In this document: piece by piece, positions 17,894 to 27,924 of the stretch
How positions within the stretch are numbered: position 1 is the stretch's first letter
How the letters are laid out: every line of letters begins with the position of its first letter
NCBI RefSeq assembly: GCF_003627095.1
Contig: NZ_CP032627.1
Coordinates: 496,001-560,000, forward strand
Source: Lactococcus allomyrinae
GTDB lineage: Bacteria > Bacillota > Bacilli > Lactobacillales > Streptococcaceae
Reading direction: 5' to 3'
Length of the DNA stretch: 64,000 nt
The notes under the pieces: generated by a model
Seen by the model: the letters and a program-made list of their open reading frames with translations, nothing else
Told to the model about the DNA's origin: nothing
Database searches by the model: none
Translations under genes and position numbers: made by a program

Positions 17894-18757
17894 ATGACAA
17901 AACTTTATGGTTCAGTAGAAGCAGGAGGAACAAAATTCGTCCTTGCTATCGGTAATGAACAATTTAACATTATTAAATCAATACAAATCCCAACAACTAC
18001 TCCAGAAGAAACAATTACATCCGTCATTGAGTTTTTCAAAGACAATCCTGTGTCTGCCTTATCAATTGGGTCTTTTGGTCCCATTGACATCAACCCTGAA
18101 AGTCCAACTTATGGCTACATTACAACTACACCCAAAGCAGGCTGGGCAAATGTTGACCTTCTCGGCAAGCTTAAATTGGCGCTTCAGATTCCGATGGAAT
18201 TTACGACAGATGTAAACAGCTCTGCATATGGTGAAATGGTCGTGACAGGGGGAAATTCTCTGGTTTATTACACGATTGGTACAGGGATTGGTGGCGGAGC
18301 CGTTCAGGACGGAAAGTTCATTGGTGGTGTTTCACACGCAGAGATGGGTCATCAGTATGTTAAAAGACATCCAAAAGACCTTGATTTTGCAGGAGTTTGC
18401 CCTTTTCATGGGGATTGCCTTGAGGGAGTTGCAGCCGGTCCTTCTCTTGAAGCGAGAACGGGTATTCGAGGTGAAAATATTCCACTTGACAGTGAAGTTT
18501 GGGAGATTCAAGCTTTTTATATCGCACAAATCGCCGTTAATACAACATTGGCTTTAGCACCAGAAAAAATCGTATTCGGTGGCGGAGTGATGGCGCAAGA
18601 GCATATGATTTCGCGAGTACGCGAACAATTTGAAAAACAACTTGCAAACTACGTTAAAATTCCGTCAGCACTGACAGAATATCTTGTCACTCCATCAGTT
18701 GCTGACAACGGTTCAGCGACCATTGGTAACTTTGCTTTAGCTGCAAAATTATTGTAA
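17894..18757 (+). CDS. scrK: ROK fructokinase/mannokinase, ScrK family
   Basis: 287 residues, starting with the LYGSVEAGGTKFVLA pattern of streptococcal ScrK. The zinc-binding H...CPFHGDCLEG region and catalytic D in TTDVNSSAYGE are present. ScrK enzymes phosphorylate fructose and often mannose at C6. There is no sucrose gene nearby, so mannose from the mannosidases is the likelier substrate here (inference). AAGGAAAA precedes the ATG. The C-terminal PSALTE is encoded by a palindrome copy. Confidence 0.87.
   Translation: MTKLYGSVEAGGTKFVLAIGNEQFNIIKSIQIPTTTPEETITSVIEFFKDNPVSALSIGSFGPIDINPESPTYGYITTTPKAGWANVDLLGKLKLALQIPMEFTTDVNSSAYGEMVVTGGNSLVYYTIGTGIGGGAVQDGKFIGGVSHAEMGHQYVKRHPKDLDFAGVCPFHGDCLEGVAAGPSLEARTGIRGENIPLDSEVWEIQAFYIAQIAVNTTLALAPEKIVFGGGVMAQEHMISRVREQFEKQLANYVKIPSALTEYLVTPSVADNGSATIGNFALAAKLL
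18661..18678. repeat. CTGTCAG-type palindrome in scrK
   Basis: TCCGTCAGCACTGACAGA, one mismatch, read as PSALTE. Confidence 0.85.
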
Positions 18758-18774
18758 GCTTGAATGGCAGTCAA

Positions 18775-18905
18775 CTTTTGAAGTGATTACTTCATTGCGG
18801 GGGATTCTTTCTCCCCCACCAATGTCAGGGTACAACCCCGTCGTAAGCGCTAAGACCCTAGCGCAGTCGGACTCTTTAATCAACGGAGTTCGGAAGGCTA
18901 GAAAC
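18775..18905. repeat. Modular intergenic repeat, copy 6
   Basis: Short copy: GAAGTGATTACTTC, the strong hairpin GGGGGA/TCTCCCCC within ATTG...CCAAT, AGGGTACAACC, then the GCGCTAAGACCCTAG module. It may act as the scrK terminator, although no T run follows the hairpin. Confidence 0.7.
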
Positions 18906-19012
18906 TTGCGAAAAAAAGATGAAATTTTGAACCTGCTGCTTAAGCAGAACCAAAAATTTCCCTATTTTTCACAGTTTCTGGTTGAGCCTTTCTCACCTCT
19001 TGGATATTTATT

Positions 19013-19040
19013 AAAACGTTAGGTCTCCTAACGTTTTTTT
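19013..19040 (+). terminator. Strong rho-independent terminator
   Basis: AAAACGTTAGG and CCTAACGTTTT form a perfect 11 bp stem with a TCT loop and a T run. It lies between the glycan locus and the small lipoprotein gene. Confidence 0.9.
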
Positions 19041-19081
19041 GATAAAATGAAATAAAAATTAGAAAAAGATTGGATAAAAAT

Positions 19082-19660
19082 GTGAATAAAAAATTAATTA
19101 TTATTTTGACAGCGGGAAGTTTACTGATGTTAGGAGCTTGCACTAATGAGTCAGCTTCAAATAACACTGCAGCAAGACAAGCAACAACTCATGCAATGAA
19201 TTTTCTCATTAATAATGACACAAGAAATATAGGAGCAGTCACAAATGATGCCCCTTCTGAGATTATCTCAGAGCTGAAAGAAGACATTATAGAAGAGCAA
19301 GAAAAAATATTAGGAGGTAAAGATGTCATCCAAACCCTTAGTCTTAATCATATCCCAGCAACAGAAATCATTAAAAATTATGCTGACAAAGCGGTCAATG
19401 CTCTGACAAAAATCCAAGACTTTGAAATCACATCAGTCGTGACAAAAGGAGAAACAAAAGAGGTTACATTAAGATTTACACCACTGGTTGGGATAAAAGA
19501 AACTTCTAGCAATACCGAACTTCTACAAGGACTAAAAGATTTTAATCCCAGATTATCATCAACACTGACCACAGTAAAACTACAATTAGAAAAAGATGGC
19601 AGAGGCATAGATTTTGATGATGATCATTTTAGAAAATTGGTCAATGCTGCATTTATTTAA
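19082..19660 (+). CDS. Putative small lipoprotein of unknown function
   Basis: 192 residues from a GTG start; a TTG 12 nt upstream is also in frame, but GTG has TTGGA at a suitable distance. The N-terminus is basic then hydrophobic with lipobox LGAC, so it should be lipid-anchored. The mature part is charged, mostly predicted helix plus a beta-rich middle, with no motif I recognise; the overall style resembles small DUF5105-like lipoproteins, which I cannot confirm. It is flanked by terminators and the guaA leader, so likely monocistronic. Confidence 0.65.
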   Translation: MNKKLIIILTAGSLLMLGACTNESASNNTAARQATTHAMNFLINNDTRNIGAVTNDAPSEIISELKEDIIEEQEKILGGKDVIQTLSLNHIPATEIIKNYADKAVNALTKIQDFEITSVVTKGETKEVTLRFTPLVGIKETSSNTELLQGLKDFNPRLSSTLTTVKLQLEKDGRGIDFDDDHFRKLVNAAFI

Positions 19661-19791
19661 AAAGATTTACTATTTCGCTTATTGTCGTCAATAACGGAAA
19701 ACAATGATAGCGCTTTTTACATATCATCTAAAAATCATCTCTGCAAAAGTTAATAATTTATGATAGAATAAACCTAATAAATTTTAATTGA

Positions 19792-19862
19792 ACAAAAGCA
19801 TCCAGGACAAAAAATAGTCACAAGATATGTGAGTTTAACGGTCCTTAAATGGTTGCTTTTGT
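19792..19862 (+). promoter_or_regulatory. Structured leader immediately before guaA
   Basis: ACAAAAGCA (19792-19800) pairs with TGCTTTTGT (19854-19862), continued inward by CCA/TGG and GGAC/GTCC, 16 pairs with small bulges. Inside is a TCACA/TGTGA hairpin and a TTTAAC segment. It ends 8 nt before the GAGGAGG ribosome site. It does not match the purine, 2'-dG or ykkC consensus elements as I know them. Role in guaA control is inferred. Confidence 0.5.
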
Positions 19863-19882
19863 ATCTTACAGAGGAGGGTCCC

Positions 19883-21424
19883 TTGTCCGACAACACACTT
19901 GAAAAAATCATCGTGCTTGACTACGGTTCACAGTATAATCAACTTATCGCACGCCGTATCCGCGAAATTGGTGTTTTCTCAGAACTCATGAGTCACAAAG
20001 TCACAGCCGCTCAAATCCGCGAGATTAATCCTATTGGTATTATTCTCTCAGGTGGTCCAAATTCCGTATATGATGAAGGTTCATTCGATATTGATCCAGA
20101 AATTTTTGAACTTGGCTTGCCTATTTTAGGAATTTGCTACGGAATGCAACTGATGAGTTATAAACTTGGTGGTAGGGTTGAAGGTGCTTCAGAACGTGAG
20201 TATGGTGTTGCTCCCCTCTCTCTCCAAGCAGAATCAGCACTTTTTGCTGGTACACCTGAAGTTCAAGATGTTTTGATGAGTCATGGTGACCGTGTCACAG
20301 CAATTCCAGAAGGATTCCACGTTGTAGGAACTTCACCAAATAGTCCATTTGCAGCTGTTGAAAATACGGAACGAAACTTGTACGGCATCCAATTTCATCC
20401 AGAAGTCCGTCATTCGGTTCACGGGACAGACCTTCTTCGTAACTTTGCACTAAATATCTGTGAAGCTAAAGGCAACTGGTCAATGGAAAACTTCATTGAT
20501 ATGCAAATCAAAGATATTCGTGCAAAAGTTGGAGATAAAAAGGTTCTGCTAGGTCTTTCAGGAGGAGTAGATTCATCAGTTGTTGGCGTCCTTTTGCAAC
20601 GTGCAATTGGTGACCAATTGACATCAATCTTTGTTGACCACGGCTTTCTTCGTAAAGGCGAAGCTGACCAAGTCATGGAAACTTTAGGTGGAAAATTTGG
20701 GCTCAATATCATCAAAGTAGATGCTCAAAAACGCTTCATGGACAAGCTTGTAGGACTTTCAGATCCAGAGCAAAAACGTAAAATTATTGGTAACGAATTT
20801 GTCTATGTTTTTGATGATGAAGCAAGTAAATTAAAAGGTGTAGATTTCCTTGCTCAGGGTACACTTTATACTGATGTGATTGAATCTGGAACAGATACAG
20901 CTCAAACCATCAAATCACATCATAATGTTGGTGGTTTGCCAGAAGATATGCAGTTCCAACTTATTGAACCTTTGAATACACTCTTTAAAGATGAAGTACG
21001 TGCTTTAGGAACTCAGCTAGGAATGCCCGATGAAATCGTTTGGCGTCAACCATTCCCAGGTCCAGGCTTAGCGATCCGCGTTCTTGGCGATTTGACAGAA
21101 GAAAAGCTTGAAACTGTTCGCGAGTCAGATGCCATTCTACGCGAGGAAATCGCAAAAGCAGGTCTTGAACGTGAGGTTTGGCAATATTTCACAGTCAATA
21201 CAGATGTTCGTTCTGTCGGTGTGATGGGTGATGGACGAACTTATGATTACACAATTGCGATTCGCGCAATTACATCAATTGATGGTATGACCGCTGACTT
21301 TGCCCGTCTCCCATGGGATATTTTGCAAAAAATTTCAGTTCGTATTGTCAACGAAGTTGATCACGTCAATCGTATCGTTTACGATATTACGAGTAAGCCG
21401 CCAGCAACTGTTGAGTGGCAATAA
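19883..21424 (+). CDS. guaA: GMP synthase (glutamine-hydrolysing)
   Basis: 513 residues from a TTG start at 19883, chosen because GAGGAGG lies 5 nt upstream and this gives the normal family length; the longer in-frame extension runs through the structured leader. The N-terminal class I amidotransferase domain has GICYGMQ (nucleophile Cys) and FHPEVRHS (His, Glu). The ATP pyrophosphatase domain has the P-loop LSGGVDSS, and the C-terminal dimerisation domain ends KPPATVEW. It converts XMP to GMP. The R-M island sits directly downstream. Confidence 0.97.
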   Translation: MSDNTLEKIIVLDYGSQYNQLIARRIREIGVFSELMSHKVTAAQIREINPIGIILSGGPNSVYDEGSFDIDPEIFELGLPILGICYGMQLMSYKLGGRVEGASEREYGVAPLSLQAESALFAGTPEVQDVLMSHGDRVTAIPEGFHVVGTSPNSPFAAVENTERNLYGIQFHPEVRHSVHGTDLLRNFALNICEAKGNWSMENFIDMQIKDIRAKVGDKKVLLGLSGGVDSSVVGVLLQRAIGDQLTSIFVDHGFLRKGEADQVMETLGGKFGLNIIKVDAQKRFMDKLVGLSDPEQKRKIIGNEFVYVFDDEASKLKGVDFLAQGTLYTDVIESGTDTAQTIKSHHNVGGLPEDMQFQLIEPLNTLFKDEVRALGTQLGMPDEIVWRQPFPGPGLAIRVLGDLTEEKLETVRESDAILREEIAKAGLEREVWQYFTVNTDVRSVGVMGDGRTYDYTIAIRAITSIDGMTADFARLPWDILQKISVRIVNEVDHVNRIVYDITSKPPATVEWQ

Positions 21425-21514
21425 AATCTACTATGATTAACAAAAACTATTGAACCGAAAGGCGCTAAGTTACACTGAATTATCTGTTACAGGCCTCACT
21501 TTTTCTAAGTTGAA

Positions 21515-21594
21515 CCGAGAAATTGAGTACTAAAAAAAGTACTAAGGTCATATTTTTATGATTCTTGGTACTTTTTTAATTTAATTCTTCAAAA
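21515..21594 (+). terminator. guaA terminator, left copy of a flanking direct repeat
   Basis: GTACTAAG...CTTGGTAC forms a long hairpin with an internal TCATA/TATGA pairing and is followed by TTTTTT. The same sequence recurs at 24386-24462 with few differences, including flanking CCGA and CTTCAAAA, so the R-M island is bracketed by an 80 bp direct repeat. Confidence 0.8.
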
Positions 21595-21838
21595 TGGTCG
21601 TCGTAAATATGCGATCTAGAATTCATGTTTACCATTATTCCTTTTATAATACAAAAAATAAGAAAAAACTAAATGAGAATTGAAGAAAAGTTCTGAAATG
21701 TTACTACGCCTCTTCCCACATATTAGTTTTTAAAATCGCCTTTATTTTTTGTTTATCTAAATTTTCACCAAATAGTGTTACTGAATATTTGATAAGGTAG
21801 CATAATTGATATTATTTTTATTGAGAGGTTCGTGAAAA

Positions 21839-23322
21839 ATGTTAGAATATATTATTAATGATACGCTCACATATATTGAGAAACAAAGTAAAACGGAAAG
21901 AAAAAAGATTGGACAATTTTTTACTTCAAAAAAAACAGCAGAATATATGGCTAGTTTGTTTGATATTACTAATTTCGGTAACAAAACTTCCATAAGTATT
22001 TTAGATCCAGGCGCTGGTTCTGGTATTCTAACTGCTGCATTGATTGAAAGGTTAGAAAGCGAATGTACACTTAATAAAGTTTATATAACTTGTTATGAAA
22101 ACAATCTTGACATTATTAATATATTGGTAGAAAATTTAGAATTCATAAAAAATAAATCCACAATTGAAATAGATTATACGATTTTTAGAGATAATTATTT
22201 GGTTAGCCAGGGACTCGCCTTTGAAGCTGGCACCCCCTAGAAAAGTACGATCTAGTTATTGGAAACCCCCCCTATTTAAAAATTTCTAAAAATTCACCAG
22301 AAGCGATGTCAATGCCTAGTGTATGTTACGGTGCTCCAAATCTATACTTTCTTTTCGCAAGTATGAGCTTATTTAATCTAAAAACAAATGGTCAGATGGT
22401 TTATATTATGCCTAGATCGTGGACTTCTGGCTCCTATTTTAAGAAATTTAGAGATTATTTCTTATCAAATGGAAAATTGCGGAACATCCATCTTTTTGCT
22501 AGTAGAGATAAAGTATTTGATAATGAAACTGTCCTTCAAGAAACTATAATTATTAGAGTTGAAAAAACAGACGCAGATTATCCGTTCATATCAATAACTA
22601 CCTCAAAAGACAGCACTGAATTTGATACTATCCAAAATATCGAAGTTCCTTATAAAATAGCTGTATCTGGAGATGAAAAGTATGTTTACTTGGTTACTAA
22701 TAACGAAGAACTAGAGGTGTTAAGTAAAATAGACAAATTTGACTGCACTCTTCTTGATTTGAACTTAAAGATGAAAACAGGTATCACAGTTGACTTTAGG
22801 AATAGAGAGTTTTTGAGAGATGAATCTGGAGATGGCATTATTCCATTATTCTATTCCCAGCATATTAAAGAAGGTCTAGTTCAATTTCCTATAGGTAAAG
22901 ATTATGAATATGTAGTGGATAGCAAGACAGGGTTAATTCAGGAAAATAAGAACTATTTGTTTGTTAAAAGATTTACCTCTAAAGATGAAAAAAGAAGGCT
23001 CCAATGTGGGATATATTTATCTAAAAATTTTCCAGAGTATAGCCATATTAGTACACAAAACAAATTAAATTTTATTGACTCAGTTAATAACTTGATTATT
23101 GATGAATCTTTGGTTTTTGGGCTGTACGTGGTATTTAATTCTACCATTTACGATAGATATTACAGAATCTTAAATGGATCAACTCAGGTCAATAGCACGG
23201 AAATAAATAGCATACCTATGCCCAAAATTAATATTTTAAAATATTTAGGAGAAAAGTTGATATTGTCTAATGTTTTTTCTGTAGAAATGTGCGATATTAT
23301 ATTAGGAGAGGTTATGAAATGA
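21839..23322 (+). pseudogene. N6-adenine DNA methylase, frameshifted (BsuBI/PstI-like system)
   Basis: Two overlapping-in-order frames make one enzyme. The first (133 codons, to 22240) has the AdoMet motif DPGAGSG; the second frame carries the catalytic motif VIGNPPY at about 22255-22275 and a target-recognition-like C-terminal half. Adding one C to the run at 22233-22237 joins them into a 494-residue protein, EAGTP-LEKYDLVIGNPPY, of normal type II m6A methylase layout. A C7 run encodes the NPP of the catalytic motif. The gene is AT-rich relative to guaA, consistent with transfer. The break may be genuine, a phase switch or a sequencing error. Its stop overlaps the nuclease start (ATGA). Confidence 0.85.
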
Positions 23323-24236
23323 AAAAAATTGAAGAAGCAAAGTTGATATTACAAGAAATCGGTATGCCAAAGAAACAACAAACTGATTTATGTGGTTATA
23401 CTCTTATTGCTATGAGCTCTGTTAGTGAAGAGGATACTTGGAATTCAAGCAAGAATGATTGGATTAGAATTCACGATATTATTCAATTCCTAAATGAAAA
23501 ATATGACATAATATATGCGGAAAATTCTAGGGAAACTTTTAGAAAACAGGCTATTCATCATTTTAGAAATGCTGCAATAATTGAAGATAATGGAAAAGCA
23601 ACTAATTCACCAAATTATAGATATAGACTAACCGAGGAAGCTCTAGCTCTGATAAAATCATTTAAAAAGGATTCCTGGGATAGTTCTTTAATTGAATTTA
23701 AAAATGAACACGGAACTTTAATTGATAAATACGCATCTAAGAAAAGAATGGAGAAGATGCCCGTAAAAATTAATGGTGAGAATTTTCTTTTTTCTCCAGG
23801 TAGACACAATGAACTCCAAAAATATATTATTGAGGAATTTGCACCTAGATTTGCTCCAGGATCTGAATGTCTATATGTTGGGGATACTATAAAGAAAGAT
23901 TTAGTAAATAATATTGAAACATTAAAAAAACTTGGATTTACAATTACTAAACATGACAAAATGCCTGACGTTGTACTATATAGTGAAGAAAAAAATTGGA
24001 TATACTTTATTGAATCAGTTACTAGTGTGGGGCCAATGGACCCTAAGAGAATTTTAGAGATTACTCAGATGACTAGAAATGTAAAAGCTGGAAAAGTATT
24101 TGTCACTGCATTTCTTGATTTTACAACTTACAAAAAATTTGCTACAACAATTGCGTGGGAAACAGAAGTATGGATATCGGCAATGCCAGATCATATGATA
24201 CATTTGAACGGTGATAGATTTTTAGGACCAAGATAA
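23319..24236 (+). CDS. BsuBI/PstI-type restriction endonuclease
   Basis: 305 residues from the ATG that overlaps the methylase stop; AGGAGAGG precedes it. The C-terminal half shows YVGDTIKKDLV and PDVVLYSEEKNWIYFIESVTSVGPM, the nuclease core of the BsuBI/PstI family, whose members cut CTGCAG. The N-terminal half fits the family's helical/winged region. Length is close to BsuBI. The frame is intact, although its partner methylase is broken in this sequence. CTGCAG specificity is inferred from family only. Confidence 0.85.
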   Translation: MKKIEEAKLILQEIGMPKKQQTDLCGYTLIAMSSVSEEDTWNSSKNDWIRIHDIIQFLNEKYDIIYAENSRETFRKQAIHHFRNAAIIEDNGKATNSPNYRYRLTEEALALIKSFKKDSWDSSLIEFKNEHGTLIDKYASKKRMEKMPVKINGENFLFSPGRHNELQKYIIEEFAPRFAPGSECLYVGDTIKKDLVNNIETLKKLGFTITKHDKMPDVVLYSEEKNWIYFIESVTSVGPMDPKRILEITQMTRNVKAGKVFVTAFLDFTTYKKFATTIAWETEVWISAMPDHMIHLNGDRFLGPR

Positions 24237-24385
24237 ACTTAAGTTTTATTTGTAATAAGCTTCTCATTCTGGTTTAGTGAATATCAAGCACTGCAATATC
24301 TAAAGATATCCATGTTTAGAATAAGAACGAAATAAATCTTACCAAAATAAACAAAAGGTATCGAACAAGTCATACTGTGTTATAT

Positions 24386-24462
24386 CCGAAAATTTAGTAC
24401 TAAAAAGTACTAAGGTCATAATTTTATGATTCTTAGTACTTTTTTCATTCACTTCTTCAAAA
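24386..24462 (+). terminator. Right copy of the terminator repeat flanking the R-M island
   Basis: GTACTAAG-G-TCATAA-TT-TTATGA-TT-CTTAGTAC followed by TTTTTT, a cleaner version of the hairpin at 21.5 kb. The 150 nt upstream of it, after the nuclease gene, hold nothing I recognise. Confidence 0.8.
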
Positions 24463-24502
24463 AGAAAAGCCAGTCTAAGACCGACTTACAATAGGAATTT
24501 TA

Positions 24503-24536
24503 AAAAAGCAGACAATTTCAATTGCCTGCTTTTTTT
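24503..24536 (+). terminator. Second terminator upstream of metC
   Basis: AAAGCAG-A-CAATT-TC-AATTG-C-CTGCTTT with a T run; A-rich on the other side, so possibly bidirectional. Confidence 0.75.
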
Positions 24537-24632
24537 CTCTATAAAAATAGTTAAAGTCATCATAAAAAATTTTTATAACAATGTACATAAGCTCATGGTA
24601 ATCTATATATAGAAAATAATTAGAAAGTCTAG

Positions 24633-25787
<1,155 letters not shown>

Positions 25788-25788
25788 A

Positions 25789-26709
25789 ATGTATAAAATT
25801 GTTGGAAATATTGTTGAACTCATCGGTGAAACGCCAATTGTAAAACTAAAAAATACTCCAAAAGGGAGCGCGGATGTTTATGTTAAATTAGATTTTTTTA
25901 ATCCTGGAGGTTCGGTAAAGGATCGAATTGCCTTAAACATGATTCGGCAAGCACAGATGGATGGGCGTCTGAGAGAAGGAGGAACAATCGTTGAGCCGAC
26001 TTCTGGAAATACAGGGATAGGACTTGCTCTTGTCGGCGCAGCTTTAGGTTATAAAGTTGTGATTATTATGCCTGATAATTATTCTATTGAGCGACGTAAA
26101 CTTATTCAAGCCTATGGTGCGGAGTTAATTTTAACTCCTGCATCTGAAGGAATCAAGGCTGCAATTGATTTGGGAAAACATCTGGTCAAAGAGAAGGGAT
26201 GGTTTATGCCAATGCAATTTGAGAATTCAGCTAATATTACTGCACATGAACAAACGACAGCTCCTGAAATTTTAGCGGCTTTTGGAAATCAAGGATTGGA
26301 TGCTTTTGTGGCAGGCGCAGGTACTGGGGGAACAATATCAGGAGTTTCACATGGGTTAAAGAGAATAAATTCAAAGATAAAAACCTTTGTGGTTGAACCT
26401 GCTGAATCTCCGGTCTTATCTGGTGGAAAAAGCGGACAGCATGGAATTCAAGGAATTGGAGTTCCCTTCGCATCTTTAAATTTAGATAACGAGGCTTATG
26501 ATGATATAATAGATGTAACGACTGATGAGGCAATTATGACCGCTCGGGAAGTTGGACGAAATGAAGGATTTTTAATTGGTTTTTCTTCAGGTGCAGCAAT
26601 TTGCGCAGCATACAAGGTGGCCAAAAAACTTGGAGTTGGTAAAAGAGTTTTAGCACTTTGTGCAGATAATGGTGAGCGCTATTTATCGACAGAGCTCTAT
26701 GATTTTTGA
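25789..26709 (+). CDS. cysK: Cysteine synthase (O-acetylserine sulfhydrylase)
   Basis: 306 residues. The PLP lysine is in NPGGSVKDR, followed by EPTSGNTGIGLA and the phosphate loop GTGGTISG, all diagnostic of CysK/CysM. It makes cysteine from O-acetylserine and sulfide. The ATG is one base after the metC stop, so translation is coupled. A modular repeat follows instead of a conventional terminator. Confidence 0.95.
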   Translation: MYKIVGNIVELIGETPIVKLKNTPKGSADVYVKLDFFNPGGSVKDRIALNMIRQAQMDGRLREGGTIVEPTSGNTGIGLALVGAALGYKVVIIMPDNYSIERRKLIQAYGAELILTPASEGIKAAIDLGKHLVKEKGWFMPMQFENSANITAHEQTTAPEILAAFGNQGLDAFVAGAGTGGTISGVSHGLKRINSKIKTFVVEPAESPVLSGGKSGQHGIQGIGVPFASLNLDNEAYDDIIDVTTDEAIMTAREVGRNEGFLIGFSSGAAICAAYKVAKKLGVGKRVLALCADNGERYLSTELYDF

Positions 26710-26710
26710 T

Positions 26711-26915
26711 TGAAGTGATTACTTCATTTGTGAGGGATTCTTTCTTGTCTACAAAGGTTAGGGTACAACCTCACATCAAAGATATGAGGTCACACCTCCG
26801 CTTCGCTACGCTGTCCACTCTTGCTAAGTGGCTAAAGCCACAAATCGAGTTGCAAAGCGCTAAGACCCTAGGGTAGTAGAACGAAAGTATACGCTTACTA
26901 GGTTAAAAAAGACGA
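26711..26915. repeat. Modular intergenic repeat, copy 7
   Basis: Nearly full length: TGAAGTGATTACTTCATT, a weakened hairpin, TTAGGGTACAACCTCACATC, GATATGAGGTCACACCTCC, GCTTCGCTACG, GTGGCTAAAGCCAC, GCGCTAAGACCCTAGGG, ending GTATACGCTTACTAGGTTA, which is the reverse complement of the TTAGCAAGTGCGTACTA end of other copies. Confidence 0.75.
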
Positions 26916-26956
26916 AGAAATCAAGATAGTGGATTATATTTTAAAAGGGGAATATT

Positions 26957-27388
26957 GTGAAAAAATTTTTTGACCATATTGATGAGAAAATGGTGAAATT
27001 TTTGTCAAGAATTAGTTTCTTGTCATTGATGGTTGTGGGACTTGTTATTGTATTTTTTCTTTTTAGGGAAATCTACAGTATGATAACAATGGCGTTTCAG
27101 GCTGATTCATCAACACATTATTATGAAGTTTTACAAAGTATTCTTTCTTTCTTTATTTTCTTTGAGTTTTTAACATTGATCATTACATCAATTCGAAATA
27201 AAGGCCATGTTTCACTTATTTTCTTATTATCCCTAGGAATTACTTCTTTAATCCGAGTATTATTGACCTACCATGACCAACTGATTGGCTTGATTGCAAT
27301 ATCTAGTAGTATTTTGTTGCTAATCATTGGTGTGGTTGTATTGAAAAGGTTTATTTTTACAGAAGATAAAAACGAAGAACATTTATAG
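26957..27388 (+). CDS. PsiE-like membrane protein
   Basis: 143 residues from a GTG start with AAAGGGG 7 nt upstream. Four hydrophobic segments and the FFIFFEFLTLIITSI and ISLIRVLL-like regions fit the phosphate-starvation-inducible PsiE family, integral membrane proteins without a defined activity. A perfect 22 bp palindromic terminator begins at the stop codon. Single-gene unit. Confidence 0.75.
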   Translation: MKKFFDHIDEKMVKFLSRISFLSLMVVGLVIVFFLFREIYSMITMAFQADSSTHYYEVLQSILSFFIFFEFLTLIITSIRNKGHVSLIFLLSLGITSLIRVLLTYHDQLIGLIAISSSILLLIIGVVVLKRFIFTEDKNEEHL

Positions 27389-27414
27389 AATTCAGATAAT
27401 TATCTGAATTTTTT
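27389..27414 (+). terminator. Terminator of psiE-like gene
   Basis: AATTCAGATAATTATCTGAATT, a perfect palindrome followed by TTTT. Confidence 0.85.
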
Positions 27415-27426
27415 ATTATAAAATCC

Positions 27427-27455
27427 TTGACAAGCCTATAGAAAAGTTTTACAAT
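27427..27455 (+). promoter_or_regulatory. trp operon promoter
   Basis: TTGACA (27427-27432), 17 bp spacer, TACAAT (27450-27455). The predicted start falls just before the T-box Stem I. Confidence 0.85.
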
Positions 27456-27461
27456 ATGAAC

Positions 27462-27737
27462 AACATCAGAAGAGTAGCTCTCTATAAAAATTTTTCAGGA
27501 AGTCTGCGGTTGTGCGAGCAGATAGATTCAAGAGAGTGAATGGACTGATTTTAAAGTTGATAATGTTTTATCGCAAAAATGATTTGAAACAATAAAAATC
27601 ACGGATGCTCCCGATACCGAGCTACTTGTTGTTGGACGAGAAGAAGATGAGTCTTTTTAAGTACCTTTTGGACTCTTAAATTACGGTGGCACCGCGTGGA
27701 ATACGCCCGTAGAGTATTTTTACTCTGCGGGTTTTTT
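27462..27737 (+). promoter_or_regulatory. Tryptophan T-box leader
   Basis: Stem I base pairs ATCAG (27465-27469) with CTGAT (27545-27549). CTCTCT/AGAGAG pairs above, and the specifier loop reads GAA-TGG-A with the Trp codon UGG at 27541-27543. The T-box GGTGGCACCGCG is at 27685-27696. The terminator CCCGTAGAGT/ACTCTGCGGG plus T run ends at 27737 and competes with the antiterminator. Uncharged tRNA-Trp should therefore allow read-through into trpE. All key parts are seen in the sequence. Confidence 0.95.
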
Positions 27738-27854
27738 GACGTCTCAAAACGAAAAATGATTATTTTTTCATTTTGTAACTAACGCAGTTGTAGTCCATAA
27801 TCCTAATAGGATTATGGGCGTGCCACTGTGAACCAGTTAAAAGGAGAGTGAGCA

Positions 27855-27905
27855 ATGAAGCGATGGCAAAATTTAATAAATGAGTATAAAAAATTAAAAA
27901 AGTAA
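27855..27905 (+). CDS. 16-codon leader peptide before trpE
   Basis: ATG at 27855 with AAAGGAGAG 6-8 nt upstream, a strong ribosome site. The peptide MKRWQNLINEYKKLKK has one Trp and many Lys. It lies after the T-box terminator and ends 19 nt before trpE, so it could serve translational coupling or be a remnant regulatory ORF. No attenuator-type Trp run and no competing hairpin are evident. Translation is inferred from the ribosome site. Confidence 0.5.
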   Translation: MKRWQNLINEYKKLKK

Positions 27906-27924
27906 AACAAAAAGAGAGAAAATA

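Noticed and set aside
18783-19022. 79-codon open frame after scrK
   Set aside because: It translates the modular repeat and the terminator; no ribosome site and no coding character.
19829-19882. Longer GuaA start with 18 extra residues
   Set aside because: The extension runs through the structured leader; the TTG at 19883 has a strong ribosome site and gives normal family length.
21839-22240. 133-residue protein as a free-standing small methyltransferase
   Set aside because: It stops before the catalytic NPPY motif, which follows at once in another frame; the two are one broken gene.
22266-22272. C7 run as proven phase-variation switch
   Set aside because: The run is in the correct frame for NPPY here; the actual frame loss maps to the C5 run upstream, and no read evidence for variation is available.
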